Shown here: piece after piece, positions 1-7,127 of the stretch
Layout: every line of letters starts with the position of its first letter
Position numbering within the stretch: the first letter of the stretch is position 1
Assembly (NCBI GenBank): GCA_017746715.1
Contig: JAGHZQ010000100.1
Span: forward strand, 1 to 56,442
Origin: Cyanobacteria bacterium SBLK
Lineage (GTDB): Bacteria; Cyanobacteriota; Cyanobacteriia; Cyanobacteriales; Spirulinaceae
DNA length: 56,442 nt
Direction of reading: 5' to 3'
Notes under the pieces: generated by a model
Seen by the model: only the letters and a program-made list of their open reading frames with translations
Told to the model about the DNA's origin: nothing
Databases searched by the model: none
Translations under genes and position numbers: made by a program

Positions 1-126
1 GCGAAGAACAACGAGCCGATCGCGAAGAACAACGAGCCGATCGCGAAGAACAACGAGCCGATCGCGAAGAACAACGAGCCGATCGCGAAGAACAACGAGC
101 CGATCGCGAAGAACAACGAGCCGATC
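1..126 (+). repeat. 21-bp tandem repeat, six copies, in frame
   Basis: The unit GCGAAGAACAACGAGCCGATC is repeated six times without a mismatch and may continue to the left of the window. Its length is exactly seven codons, so each copy adds one coiled-coil heptad to the Uma2-like protein. Confidence 0.95.
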
Positions 127-212
127 GCGAAAGACAAGAAAAAGAACTCGCACGACAAAGGATCGAACATCTCGAACGCTTGCTGCGAGAAAATGATATC
201 GACCCTAATTAG
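1..212 (+). CDS. Uma2 family endonuclease, C-terminal end only (5' truncated by window)
   Basis: Only the last ~69 codons are present; the reading frame enters the window at base 3 and ends at TAG 210-212. The translation is six copies of the heptad REEQRAD followed by a charged stretch and the ending RIEHLERLLRENDIDPN. Many cyanobacterial Uma2 (DUF820, PD-(D/E)XK fold) proteins end in a short coiled coil closing with 'LRSLGIDPDNL'-type residues, and the full Uma2 gene at 38575-39258 ends in MGLDPDNLA. The catalytic domain lies outside the window, so the family call rests on the tail alone. The heptads are expected to form an extended alpha-helical coiled coil. Confidence 0.6.
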   Translation, partial: EEQRADREEQRADREEQRADREEQRADREEQRADREEQRADRERQEKELARQRIEHLERLLRENDIDPN

Positions 213-247
213 GGATTAGGGATTAGGAAATTGGGTTTTGGCTTTTG

Positions 248-2305
248 CTATCCAACGATATAAGGAGAAGAAAGGGCGCTTAATTTCTCCTGATGTACTA
301 ATACCTGATGAATAGCTGCTGCCGCTTCTGCACGGGTGGCGTTTTGTTTGGGGAGAAGCCGATCGCGATCGGGATAGTTCGTTATCAAACGGGCTCGCGT
401 CGCCGCAGCAACGGCACCGCGAGCATAAGCGGGAATTTCGTCACGATCGCGATAGCGATTTAAAAGACTGTCATCTCCCCCCGATAAGTTCAATCCCCCC
501 GCCAAAGAGACCCAAATATGCAAGCGCTGTAACGGTTGGTCGGGGTGAAAAGTGCGATCGGGAAAACCGGAGATAAATCCCCCCTGATAAGCGCGATTAA
601 TGGCATCCAAGCCCCAAAAATTCGCCCCCACATCGAGGAATTGGCTTGCCGGACGAATCGCAGGAGGATTGAGGGATTTCACTAAAAGGGCGGCATATTG
701 GGCGCGGTTGATGGGAGCATCGGGCTTAAAACTGCCGTCCCCAAAGCCGCTAATTAACTCTGCACTGGCAAGACGGCGAATAAAATCTCGCGCCCAATGC
801 TCCCGCGTATCGGTAAAGGAGGGCAAATAAGGATCCGGGTTGACGATATACGGAGAAATTACAGGGGTTGCCCGTCCCGTCGTGACCAAGGCTTGATAGA
901 GAACCGCCGCCAACTCCCCCCGAGAAATCGCCCGTAAGGGATTTAAACGCCCCAGATCGGGAAAATTCGTCACTAAGCGCTTTTCCGTCGCGATCGCCAC
1001 CGCCGTCAGAGCATAGCTGGGAATTTGAGCGCGATCGCGATACAATCCCAACACGTCCAAATTTCCCCCCGTCAATCCCAGTCCACTCACTAAAGATACA
1101 AGAGCCTGCACCCGCGTGAGATAAGAATTCGGGCGAAACGTCCCATCCCCAAACCCGGAAATAAAGCCCATTTCCGTCGCCTTGCGAATGGCCGCCGCCC
1201 CCCAGTAATTGGCCGGGACATCCCGAAAACTGCGCCGCGTCCCCAACTGTCGGGGCAAATTAAAGGCATTGGCGATCGCCGCAGCATAGGCCGCGCGAGC
1301 GAGCTTTCCCTCCGGTTGAAAGCTGCCATCGGGAAACCCCCGCAAAATTTCTCGTTGTACCAACCCATCGATAAAATCCGTTGCCCAATGACCCTCTACA
1401 TCTCGAAATTGATTGGGTCCGGGGGCTTTCCCTTCCGTTTCCAATTCGGCAAATACCACGTTGCCCACCACCCGTCGCGCATTGAGTTCGTTACCCGCCG
1501 AAATTAACTCGTATTTGCTTTCATTTTGCAGATCGACCCGAGCGTTATTGCGAATGCGGTTGAGTGCCGGATCTTGAGCGCTTCCTAAGTCCGGTTGCGA
1601 TTCATCCTTGACGACAACGCCAGCAATGGTATTTTTTTCAATGGCATTGCGGCGCAAAACGGGTTTGGCATTGTGAGATAGGTATACTCCCGCTCGATTG
1701 TTCCCGAAGCGATTATCGGCAATTAAAGGAGCGCTATCATCGCTAATGGTAATTCCGTAGCCCGTTTGATCGCAATCATTGCGCCGAACTTCTCCTTTGG
1801 CATTGCGACGCAGAAAAATTCCCGTCGAGGTGTTGCGAATGATGCGATTGTCTCGCAAGATGGGCTTACCGTTACCCGTAACGACTACTCCCGCCAAGGC
1901 ACAATTAGTGAGGGTACTGCTGGCGAGGAGGGGAGAAGTCGATTCGATCCATACGCCAATCCCCTTATTGCCAGAATTGCTAACAGTGACTCCTCGCAAC
2001 TGCGATCGCTCTTCTAATAAAACTGTCACATTTTGTCGTCGAAAGGTACGGCTGTTATATTCTCCACCTCCGAGTAAAATAATATTTTCTCCTTTATCTG
2101 CTTCCTGTCCGATAACCGTAACGCCCTCAGAAACAACGAGGGGAAATTTTTCTCCCGTGGTGGTGCTGTAGGTCGCCGGAGAGAGGTAAATCGTTGTTTT
2201 GGGTAAGGCGCGATCGAGGGCGCGAGTTAGGGTTTTGAACGGCGAAGTCCGACTGCCATTGCCGCGATCGCTGCCCGTTACCGGATTAACATAAAAGGTT
2301 GTCAT
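248..2305 (-). CDS. S-layer homology domain protein with DUF1565/right-handed beta-helix domain
   Basis: A protein of about 685 residues. The N-terminal ~290 residues start MTTFYVNPVTGSDRGNGS and have the DUF1565/pectin-lyase-like layout: 'NPVTGSD.GNGS..SPFKTLTRAL', then Asn/Gly-rich ~22-residue turns of a parallel beta-helix. The C-terminal ~390 residues carry six SLH motifs in two triplets, for example FRDVEGHWATDFI and FTDTREHWARDFI, each with the GF.DG.F.P...RAQ core. SLH triplets anchor proteins to cell-wall polymers or the outer envelope. The frame stays open upstream to 2521, but the ATG at 2305 begins exactly where the conserved domain begins, so I chose it; there is no strong ribosome site. 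No signal peptide is obvious with this start. It is transcribed away from the sigma factor gene. Confidence 0.85.
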   Translation of the reverse strand: MTTFYVNPVTGSDRGNGSRTSPFKTLTRALDRALPKTTIYLSPATYSTTTGEKFPLVVSEGVTVIGQEADKGENIILLGGGEYNSRTFRRQNVTVLLEERSQLRGVTVSNSGNKGIGVWIESTSPLLASSTLTNCALAGVVVTGNGKPILRDNRIIRNTSTGIFLRRNAKGEVRRNDCDQTGYGITISDDSAPLIADNRFGNNRAGVYLSHNAKPVLRRNAIEKNTIAGVVVKDESQPDLGSAQDPALNRIRNNARVDLQNESKYELISAGNELNARRVVGNVVFAELETEGKAPGPNQFRDVEGHWATDFIDGLVQREILRGFPDGSFQPEGKLARAAYAAAIANAFNLPRQLGTRRSFRDVPANYWGAAAIRKATEMGFISGFGDGTFRPNSYLTRVQALVSLVSGLGLTGGNLDVLGLYRDRAQIPSYALTAVAIATEKRLVTNFPDLGRLNPLRAISRGELAAVLYQALVTTGRATPVISPYIVNPDPYLPSFTDTREHWARDFIRRLASAELISGFGDGSFKPDAPINRAQYAALLVKSLNPPAIRPASQFLDVGANFWGLDAINRAYQGGFISGFPDRTFHPDQPLQRLHIWVSLAGGLNLSGGDDSLLNRYRDRDEIPAYARGAVAAATRARLITNYPDRDRLLPKQNATRAEAAAAIHQVLVHQEKLSALSSPYIVG

Positions 2306-2395
2306 AGTGGTTGCGATGTCATTCCCGCTCAATTTTACCCCGATTGGCGATCGCTCGCTCTCGACCCCCTCGATTGTTGTTTTTGCTCGGAGTTC

Positions 2396-2494
2396 ATGGA
2401 AACTTTGCAAAGTGTTAAGTATTTGTACGAGGGCGATCGCAATCGCCGCCTCAAATTTCCGTATAACAACGATGGCAAGGTCAAGATAGAATGA
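2396..2494 (+). CDS. Small ORF or gene relic, 32 residues
   Basis: It lies in the 381-base gap between the SLH gene and the sigma factor. An ATG with CGGAG four bases upstream opens a 32-codon frame starting METLQSVKYLYEGDRNRR and ending DGKVKIE. The composition is protein-like (charged, aromatic, no low complexity), and it contains an in-frame HIP1 site. I recognise no family. It may be a short real peptide, the end of a decayed gene, or chance. The rest of the gap shows only the 14-bp repeat next to the sigma factor start. Confidence 0.2.
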   Translation: METLQSVKYLYEGDRNRRLKFPYNNDGKVKIE

Positions 2495-2650
2495 GCACAA
2501 TGAACACGATAGCCTCAGCACTTTGTCTCAAAAACCCGCGCTATTCTAGGGCAAAAGAGCGCAACCCATGCACTCGGGATCTGACAAATAAGTGCTTGTA
2601 CTTACTCCCCGTAGTTGAATTAATGACCGATCTCCAACCCGAGCCCGAGG

Positions 2651-2687
2651 TCATTGATAACTGTTCATTGATAATTGTTCATTGAAA
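2651..2687 (+). repeat. 14-bp tandem repeat next to sigma factor start
   Basis: TCATTGATAACTGT is followed by TCATTGATAATTGT and a partial third copy TCATTGAAA that runs into the ATG of the sigma factor gene. The repeats occupy the place where a Shine-Dalgarno sequence would be expected, and none is visible. Confidence 0.75.
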
Positions 2688-3448
2688 TGACACATTCCGC
2701 TCTGCGAACCCGCGATATGGAACTATTGGTCGCCTATTCCCGCGATCGCTCCCTCAAACTGCGAAACGAATTGATCGAGTTGAATAGCGGTCTCGTCCGC
2801 AAAGTTGCCCATCAACTTTGCCGTCAGTGTCGCGAACCCTACGAAGATTTAGAACAAACGGGATATTTGGGATTAATCCGGGCGATCGAGCGCTTCGATC
2901 CCAAACAAGGACGGGCATTTAGTTCTTTTGCACTGCCTTACATTCGCGGGGAAATCTTGCATTATTTGCGAGATAAGGGGACGACTATTAAAATTCCCCG
3001 TCGCTGGCAAGAACTCCACGGGCGATCTCAGAAGGTGTGCAAGCAACTCAGGAGTGAATTGGGGCGCATTCCTCGAGATGGCGAAATTGCACGGGCCCTT
3101 GGGGTTTCTTATCGAGAGTGGCGCGAGTGTAGAATAGCCGTGAAAAATCGATCCCTACTCAGTTTGGATGCAACGGTAACGCAACAACTGGATACAACCA
3201 TTACCCTTGCCGATACTCTCCCCGACGTTCGTATTGCTACCCATCGAGACCAACAGGAGGAATGCTCGCAACTCCACGATGCGATCGGACAGTTGGAAGA
3301 AAAGACCCAAACTGCTCTCGAACTCGTCTTTCTGGAAAATTTAACCCGCAAGGAAGCAGCCAAGCAAATTGGCATCAGTCCCATGACGGTAACGCGTTAT
3401 GTGGATCGCGGCATCCAACAATTGGAAACATTATTGCAAGTTGCTTAA
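2687..3448 (+). CDS. RNA polymerase sigma factor, group 3 SigF-like
   Basis: A 253-residue sigma-70 family protein without region 1. Region 2 is clear: 'LVRKVAHQLC', 'DLEQTGYLGLIRAIERFDP', and 'FSSFALPYIRGEILHYLRDK' in the core- and -10-binding part. Region 3 follows ('IPRRWQELHGRSQKV', 'LGRIPRDGEIARALGVS'), and region 4 ends with the helix-turn-helix 'NLTRKEAAKQIGISPMTVTR'. The length and the IRGEI..YLRD signature match cyanobacterial SigF and other SigF/SigB-type alternative sigma factors. In the SigF group the known roles are stress response, motility and pili; which applies here is inference. The ATG at 2687 is preferred; an in-frame TTG lies at 2675. No anti-sigma factor gene is adjacent. 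Confidence 0.88.
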   Translation: MTHSALRTRDMELLVAYSRDRSLKLRNELIELNSGLVRKVAHQLCRQCREPYEDLEQTGYLGLIRAIERFDPKQGRAFSSFALPYIRGEILHYLRDKGTTIKIPRRWQELHGRSQKVCKQLRSELGRIPRDGEIARALGVSYREWRECRIAVKNRSLLSLDATVTQQLDTTITLADTLPDVRIATHRDQQEECSQLHDAIGQLEEKTQTALELVFLENLTRKEAAKQIGISPMTVTRYVDRGIQQLETLLQVA

Positions 3449-3544
3449 ATGTGTGGAAAAGGTATTTTGCTAATTTTGAATTACCCGATAAACAAGCAGG
3501 ATACCCGTTCCACAAGCATTTCCATCTTACGTCATGTTGTTATC

Positions 3545-3628
3545 TTAAACCTTGACAAGTTCGCCATCAATGAAAACCCACAGATCGTCGTCACCTGTAA
3601 AGGAGAATGTTTCTCCACTTAATATTTT
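3545..3628 (-). pseudogene. Relic of a fibro-slime/PA14-like domain gene
   Basis: On the minus strand a 27-codon segment bounded by stops reads KILSGETFSFTGDDDL followed by WVFIDGELVKV. This matches the core of the fibro-slime domain (typically 'FTGDDDVWVFINGKLV.DLGG'), a beta-rich carbohydrate-binding-type module of secreted proteins. No start, signal peptide or flanking domain remains, so it is a fragment of a lost gene. It sits in the 343-base gap between the sigma factor and the sulfide operon; the first ~95 bases of that gap show nothing recognisable. Confidence 0.6.
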
Positions 3629-3723
3629 TCAAAATAACAGTCAAGACTAAAAGTGGCTAGTGTACTGTTTTTCAGTGAGGGTAATACGAACATAACCTTG
3701 TATCGAAGCAATTTCGATCTAGG

Positions 3724-3756
3724 TTGACAATATTCTTAATTAGTAATATAGTTAAG
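3724..3756 (+). promoter_or_regulatory. Sigma-70-type promoter with overlapping dyad, upstream of persulfide dioxygenase
   Basis: TTGACA (3724-3729) and TATAGT (3747-3752) are separated by exactly 17 bases, a near-perfect housekeeping promoter, about 40 bases before the first ATG of the operon. An imperfect inverted repeat, CTTAATTAGT-AA-TATAGTTAAG (3735-3756, 7 of 10 pairs), covers the -10 element. Its size and position resemble operators of ArsR-type repressors, which commonly control sulfide-responsive genes. No such repressor gene is in the window. Confidence 0.65.
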
Positions 3757-3791
3757 CAAAGAGATAGATTGAATAGATAACAGGGAGAAAA

Positions 3792-4490
3792 ATGCTATTT
3801 CGTCAACTCTTTGACTCGGAAACTCACACTTATACTTATCTCATCGCCGATCGCCGAACGGGAGATGCCACCCTCATCGATCCCGTTCTCGAACGAGTCG
3901 ATCGCGATCTCAAACTCATCCAAGACTTAAACCTGATTCTCCGCTATTGTTTGGAAACTCACATTCACGCCGACCATATCACCGGAACGGGACAATTACG
4001 AGAACTGACGGGTTGTTTGGGGATTGTCCCGGACAATGCGAAGGCTACTTGTGCGGATCGACACATTCAAGATAGAGAAATTCTCCAACTAGGGGAAATC
4101 GAGATCGAAGCGATCGCCACCCCCGGACATACCGACAGTCATATGGCCTATCTCGTCAATCGCGATCGGGTGTTAACGGGGGATTCTCTGTTGATTCGCG
4201 GTTGCGGACGAACCGATTTCCAAAGCGGCGATGCAGGGATGCTGTACGATGCCATTACTCAACGCCTATTTACTTTACCCGACGACACCTTCGTTTATCC
4301 CGGTCACGACTATCGCGGTCATACCATATCTGCAATTGGAGAAGAAAAGCGATTGAATCCGCGTTTTGTCCGACGCGATCGCGCTGATTTTATTGTCCTG
4401 ATGAAGAATTTAAACCTTCCCAATCCCAAAAAAATGATGGAAGCCGTTCCAGCTAATGAACATTGCGGCAAAGTTAATTTTGCGGCTTAA
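3792..4490 (+). CDS. Persulfide dioxygenase-like MBL-fold hydrolase (ETHE1/Blh type)
   Basis: A 232-residue metallo-beta-lactamase-fold protein. The metal-binding THIHADH is at residues 56-62, the second-shell histidine in TPGHTDSH at about 113, the bridging Asp in LTGDSLLIRGCGRTDFQ, and the last His in YPGHDY at about 172. The GCGRTDFQ.G stretch is typical of ETHE1-like persulfide dioxygenases, which use one Fe(II) to oxidise glutathione persulfide to sulfite. The protein is cytoplasmic with no signal peptide. A GGGAG ribosome site precedes the ATG. It is first in a three-gene operon with a rhodanese and a TauE-type exporter, which supports the persulfide role over glyoxalase II. Confidence 0.88.
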   Translation: MLFRQLFDSETHTYTYLIADRRTGDATLIDPVLERVDRDLKLIQDLNLILRYCLETHIHADHITGTGQLRELTGCLGIVPDNAKATCADRHIQDREILQLGEIEIEAIATPGHTDSHMAYLVNRDRVLTGDSLLIRGCGRTDFQSGDAGMLYDAITQRLFTLPDDTFVYPGHDYRGHTISAIGEEKRLNPRFVRRDRADFIVLMKNLNLPNPKKMMEAVPANEHCGKVNFAA

Positions 4491-4542
4491 ATTTACCTGA
4501 ATTTTTAGCTTTTTGGACTGCAAACTTAAGGAGATTGAAACC

Positions 4543-5091
4543 ATGATTGCAATCAACCCAGAATCAACCCCACAAATCAAAGCAATTTCGCCTCTTGTTC
4601 TGGACGAATGGTCAGAACAAGCAAGCGTTACGCTAATTGATGTCCGCGAACCTTCTGAATATGCTGGAGAACATATTCCCGGAGCCAAACGAGTCTCATT
4701 ATCCAATTTCGATCTAACCAAAATTCCTCGAGAACAAGAAGAAACTCTTGTTTTATACTGTCAGAACCAAAATCGTTCCCAACAAGCAGCAAAACGTTTA
4801 GTAAAAGAAGGATGGACAGATATTTATTATCTTGAAGGCGGGATTAATGCTTGGAAAGAGACTAATTATCCTGTAGAAATTAATGAAAATGCTCCCATTA
4901 GTCTTATGCGTCAAGTGCAGATTGTTACTGGATCTTTGGTACTTGCAGGAACAATTTTGAGTGCATTAGTTTCTCCTTGGTTTTTACTGCTCAGTGGTTT
5001 GGTCGGAGCGGGTTTGGTTATTGCAGGTACGACGAACACCTGTGCAATGGCAATATTACTGGCGAAACTTCCCTACAACCAACGCGCTTAA
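4543..5091 (+). CDS. Rhodanese domain protein with C-terminal DUF2892 membrane segment
   Basis: A 182-residue protein, start chosen at the ATG after AAGGAG (4528-4533). The N-terminal ~110 residues form one rhodanese domain: 'LIDVREPSEYAGEHIPGA' and the active-site loop YCQNQNRS with the catalytic cysteine. The C-terminal ~60 residues are two hydrophobic segments ending TNTCAMAILLAKLPYN, the DUF2892 module known from the membrane rhodanese YgaP. Rhodaneses transfer sulfane sulfur, here probably persulfide at the inner face of the membrane. It follows the dioxygenase by 52 bases and precedes the exporter. The pairing suggests sulfur transfer feeding the dioxygenase and then sulfite export. Confidence 0.88.
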   Translation: MIAINPESTPQIKAISPLVLDEWSEQASVTLIDVREPSEYAGEHIPGAKRVSLSNFDLTKIPREQEETLVLYCQNQNRSQQAAKRLVKEGWTDIYYLEGGINAWKETNYPVEINENAPISLMRQVQIVTGSLVLAGTILSALVSPWFLLLSGLVGAGLVIAGTTNTCAMAILLAKLPYNQRA

Positions 5092-5175
5092 TTTGACTAA
5101 AATCCAATTTTATCGAGGATGGCGTTGGGTTCGATCGCATGCGCCCCAACCTACAATCTTTAGGTTAATTCTATC

Positions 5176-5952
5176 ATGTTTATTCTGATTTTTGGTTATT
5201 TTCTAGCAGTCGCGATCGGCTTGAGTTTGGGATTAATTGGCGGTGGCGGTTCGATTCTTGCGGTTCCTATTTTAGTTTATGTGATGGGAGTCGGCATCAA
5301 AGAAGCGATCGCCATGAGTTTATTTATTGTCGGAACGGTCAGTTTAATTGGGGTGATTCCTCATTGGTTTCACGGTAATGTTAATTTAAAAATTGCCGCA
5401 TTATTTGCCCCTGCTGCAATGCTGGGAGCTTACTCGGGGGCTCGTTTTTCTGCGTTACCCTTTCTCTCGGAAACCATTCAACTCATTTGTTTTGGGATTG
5501 TGACGATCGCCGCCAGTATTTTGATGATTCGTCAGGGTCAAAAATTGCCCGACAACAAAAGCCAAAAACAGCCCGTACAATCTCATTCCGGACTTAAGAA
5601 GTGGTTGAGCATTCCCTTAGAAGGATTTGGCGTTGGCATATTAACTGGATTTGTGGGGGTTGGAGGGGGATTTGCCATTATTCCTGCCTTGGTATTGTTA
5701 GGAAATATTCCCATGAAAGAAGCGATCGGAACATCTCTCATTATCATTGCCCTAAAATCCGTAACGGGTTTTCTGGGATATGTCGATCGCATTGCACTCG
5801 ATTGGACATTGATGCTATTCTTTACGATTGCTGCAAGTCTGGGAACGATCGCCGGAGCTTATTTAACCCCAAACATTGAAGCAAAACATTTACAAAAAGG
5901 GTTTGGTTACTTCGTCCTTGCCGTTGCGGTTCTTGTTTTAGTTAAGCATTAA
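5176..5952 (+). CDS. TauE/SafE family sulfite/sulfonate exporter
   Basis: A 258-residue integral membrane protein with seven to eight hydrophobic helices. Two family repeats are visible: 'GLIGGGGSILAVPILVYVMG' near residue 20 and 'GFVGVGGGFAIIPALVLLG' near 160, each with the Gly-rich loop and following Pro. TauE/SafE proteins export sulfite, sulfonates or related anions. As the third gene of the operon it would remove sulfite made by the dioxygenase. The 84-base gap before it holds an inverted repeat around GTTGGG/CCCAAC (about 5126-5152), probably an interspersed palindrome. The ATG starts eight codons before the first hydrophobic helix. Confidence 0.87.
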   Translation: MFILIFGYFLAVAIGLSLGLIGGGGSILAVPILVYVMGVGIKEAIAMSLFIVGTVSLIGVIPHWFHGNVNLKIAALFAPAAMLGAYSGARFSALPFLSETIQLICFGIVTIAASILMIRQGQKLPDNKSQKQPVQSHSGLKKWLSIPLEGFGVGILTGFVGVGGGFAIIPALVLLGNIPMKEAIGTSLIIIALKSVTGFLGYVDRIALDWTLMLFFTIAASLGTIAGAYLTPNIEAKHLQKGFGYFVLAVAVLVLVKH

Positions 5953-6029
5953 TTTGTTGTTGGTTGCTTGCACTGCTTGCCTTGAGCGAAGTCGAAGGGA
6001 GCGAAGCTGAAGTGTTAGTTGTTGGGTAT

Positions 6030-6767
6030 TTATGAAAAAAATCGGTTGCTTAAGGAAGCAGGAACTTCTAAACTATTTTCGTCCATGAGAGTCCGATCGC
6101 TCAAAATATCTTTGGGTTTTCCATCGGCGAGGATTGTTCCTTGATTGAGGAGAAAAATGCGATCGCATACTTCGAGAAGTAGTTCGAGATCGTGGGAAGA
6201 AATGAGACTCGTTGCTCGAGATTGCTTGAGAAAGTTTATCAAGCGACGGCGCGCTTTTAAATCGAGATTGGCACTGGGTTCGTCGTAGAGAATGAGTTGG
6301 GGACGCATGGCGAGGATAGAAGCGATCGCAACCATACATTTTTCCCCTCCCGATAATTCGTAAGAGGTGCGATCGCCGAGTTGAGAAGTTCCCGTTATTT
6401 GTAAGGCTTCTTTGACCCGCATTTCGATTTCTCGGGGAGAAAACCCCATATTTTCTACCCCAAAAGCCACATCATCCCAGACGGAAGTACAAAAAAGCTG
6501 ATCGTCCGGATTTTGGAAAACAAAGCCAATTTCTGGGCGAAATTCTTTGGGTTTAACGGGTTTGCCAAAGAGTTCGATTTGGCCGTTCTGGGGAGATAAA
6601 ATCCCGCAAATTGATAAAAATAGTGTTGTTTTTCCCGCACCATTGGGACCGATCGCACCGACTCGTTCTCCCGATTGAATTTTCAGGTTTAAATTTTTCC
6701 ACGTTGGCGGGCGATCGGGATAATTAAAGGTAAGATTGTTAAGGATAAGTGCCGGATTGCGAATCAT
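6030..6767 (-). CDS. ABC transporter ATP-binding protein, ECF/CbiO type
   Basis: A 245-residue ATPase. Walker A GPNGAGKTT is at residues 40-48, the Q-loop in FQNPDDQLF at 84-92, the signature LSGGE at 138-142, Walker B LILYDEP at 158-164 and the switch histidine in SSHDLELL. The 'QNPDDQLFC.SVWDDVAFG' stretch is characteristic of ECF-type A components (CbiO/EcfA) for cobalt, nickel or vitamin uptake. After the signature the usual 'EKRxVAIA' reads EKCMVAIA. No transmembrane T or S component is adjacent, so the substrate cannot be named. cobL lies 22 kb away and gives no firm link. It is convergent with the TauE gene. Confidence 0.85.
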   Translation of the reverse strand: MIRNPALILNNLTFNYPDRPPTWKNLNLKIQSGERVGAIGPNGAGKTTLFLSICGILSPQNGQIELFGKPVKPKEFRPEIGFVFQNPDDQLFCTSVWDDVAFGVENMGFSPREIEMRVKEALQITGTSQLGDRTSYELSGGEKCMVAIASILAMRPQLILYDEPSANLDLKARRRLINFLKQSRATSLISSHDLELLLEVCDRIFLLNQGTILADGKPKDILSDRTLMDENSLEVPASLSNRFFS

Positions 6768-6817
6768 TCAAAAAAAAGTAATAAGATAGATAAAATTTTT
6801 ACACTATAGTTTTTACA

Positions 6818-7042
6818 ATGGGAGTCAAGAGAATTCTGAAAATTTATGGTGGTTCTCTTGCGATCGCCTACGTCATTATCGGTGCTGTCCTGTGGATTTG
6901 GCAAGAGCGATTTAGGTTTCATCCTGCTTCGGTTTTGGAACATACACCAGAAAGTTTGTATCGATTAGAATATTGCGATCTATGGATTCCCGTTATCGGC
7001 GAAACTAAAGAAATTGAAAAAATTCATGGCTGGTCGGATTGA
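6818..7042 (+). pseudogene. Truncated alpha/beta hydrolase, N-terminal fragment
   Basis: 74 residues. It has an N-terminal membrane anchor (ILKIYGGSLAIAYVIIGAVL), then WIWQERFRFHPASVLEHTP and a segment ending KIHGW. This order (anchor, W-Q-...-P, E-TP, then HGW just before the first catalytic strand) is how cyanobacterial membrane-anchored alpha/beta hydrolases begin. The frame stops two codons after HGW, before the oxyanion hole, nucleophile and remaining ~200 residues, and no continuation is visible downstream. It is therefore a 3'-truncated gene, possibly still translated as a short membrane peptide. Confidence 0.65.
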
Positions 7043-7127
7043 AAGCGATCGCGAAAATACGCCTATTTGACTCTACTTTAAGGTATAATGAGAAGATCTA
7101 CTGAAGAACGAGGAAGAACAAGACTTG

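Noticed and set aside
1..126. Regular repeats suggesting a CRISPR array
   Set aside because: Copies are contiguous with no spacers, and the 21-bp unit is exactly in frame in a coding region.
6030..6767. Linking the CbiO-like ATPase to cobL as a cobalt/cobalamin locus
   Set aside because: The genes are 22 kb apart, and no T or S component or other cobalamin gene is present.
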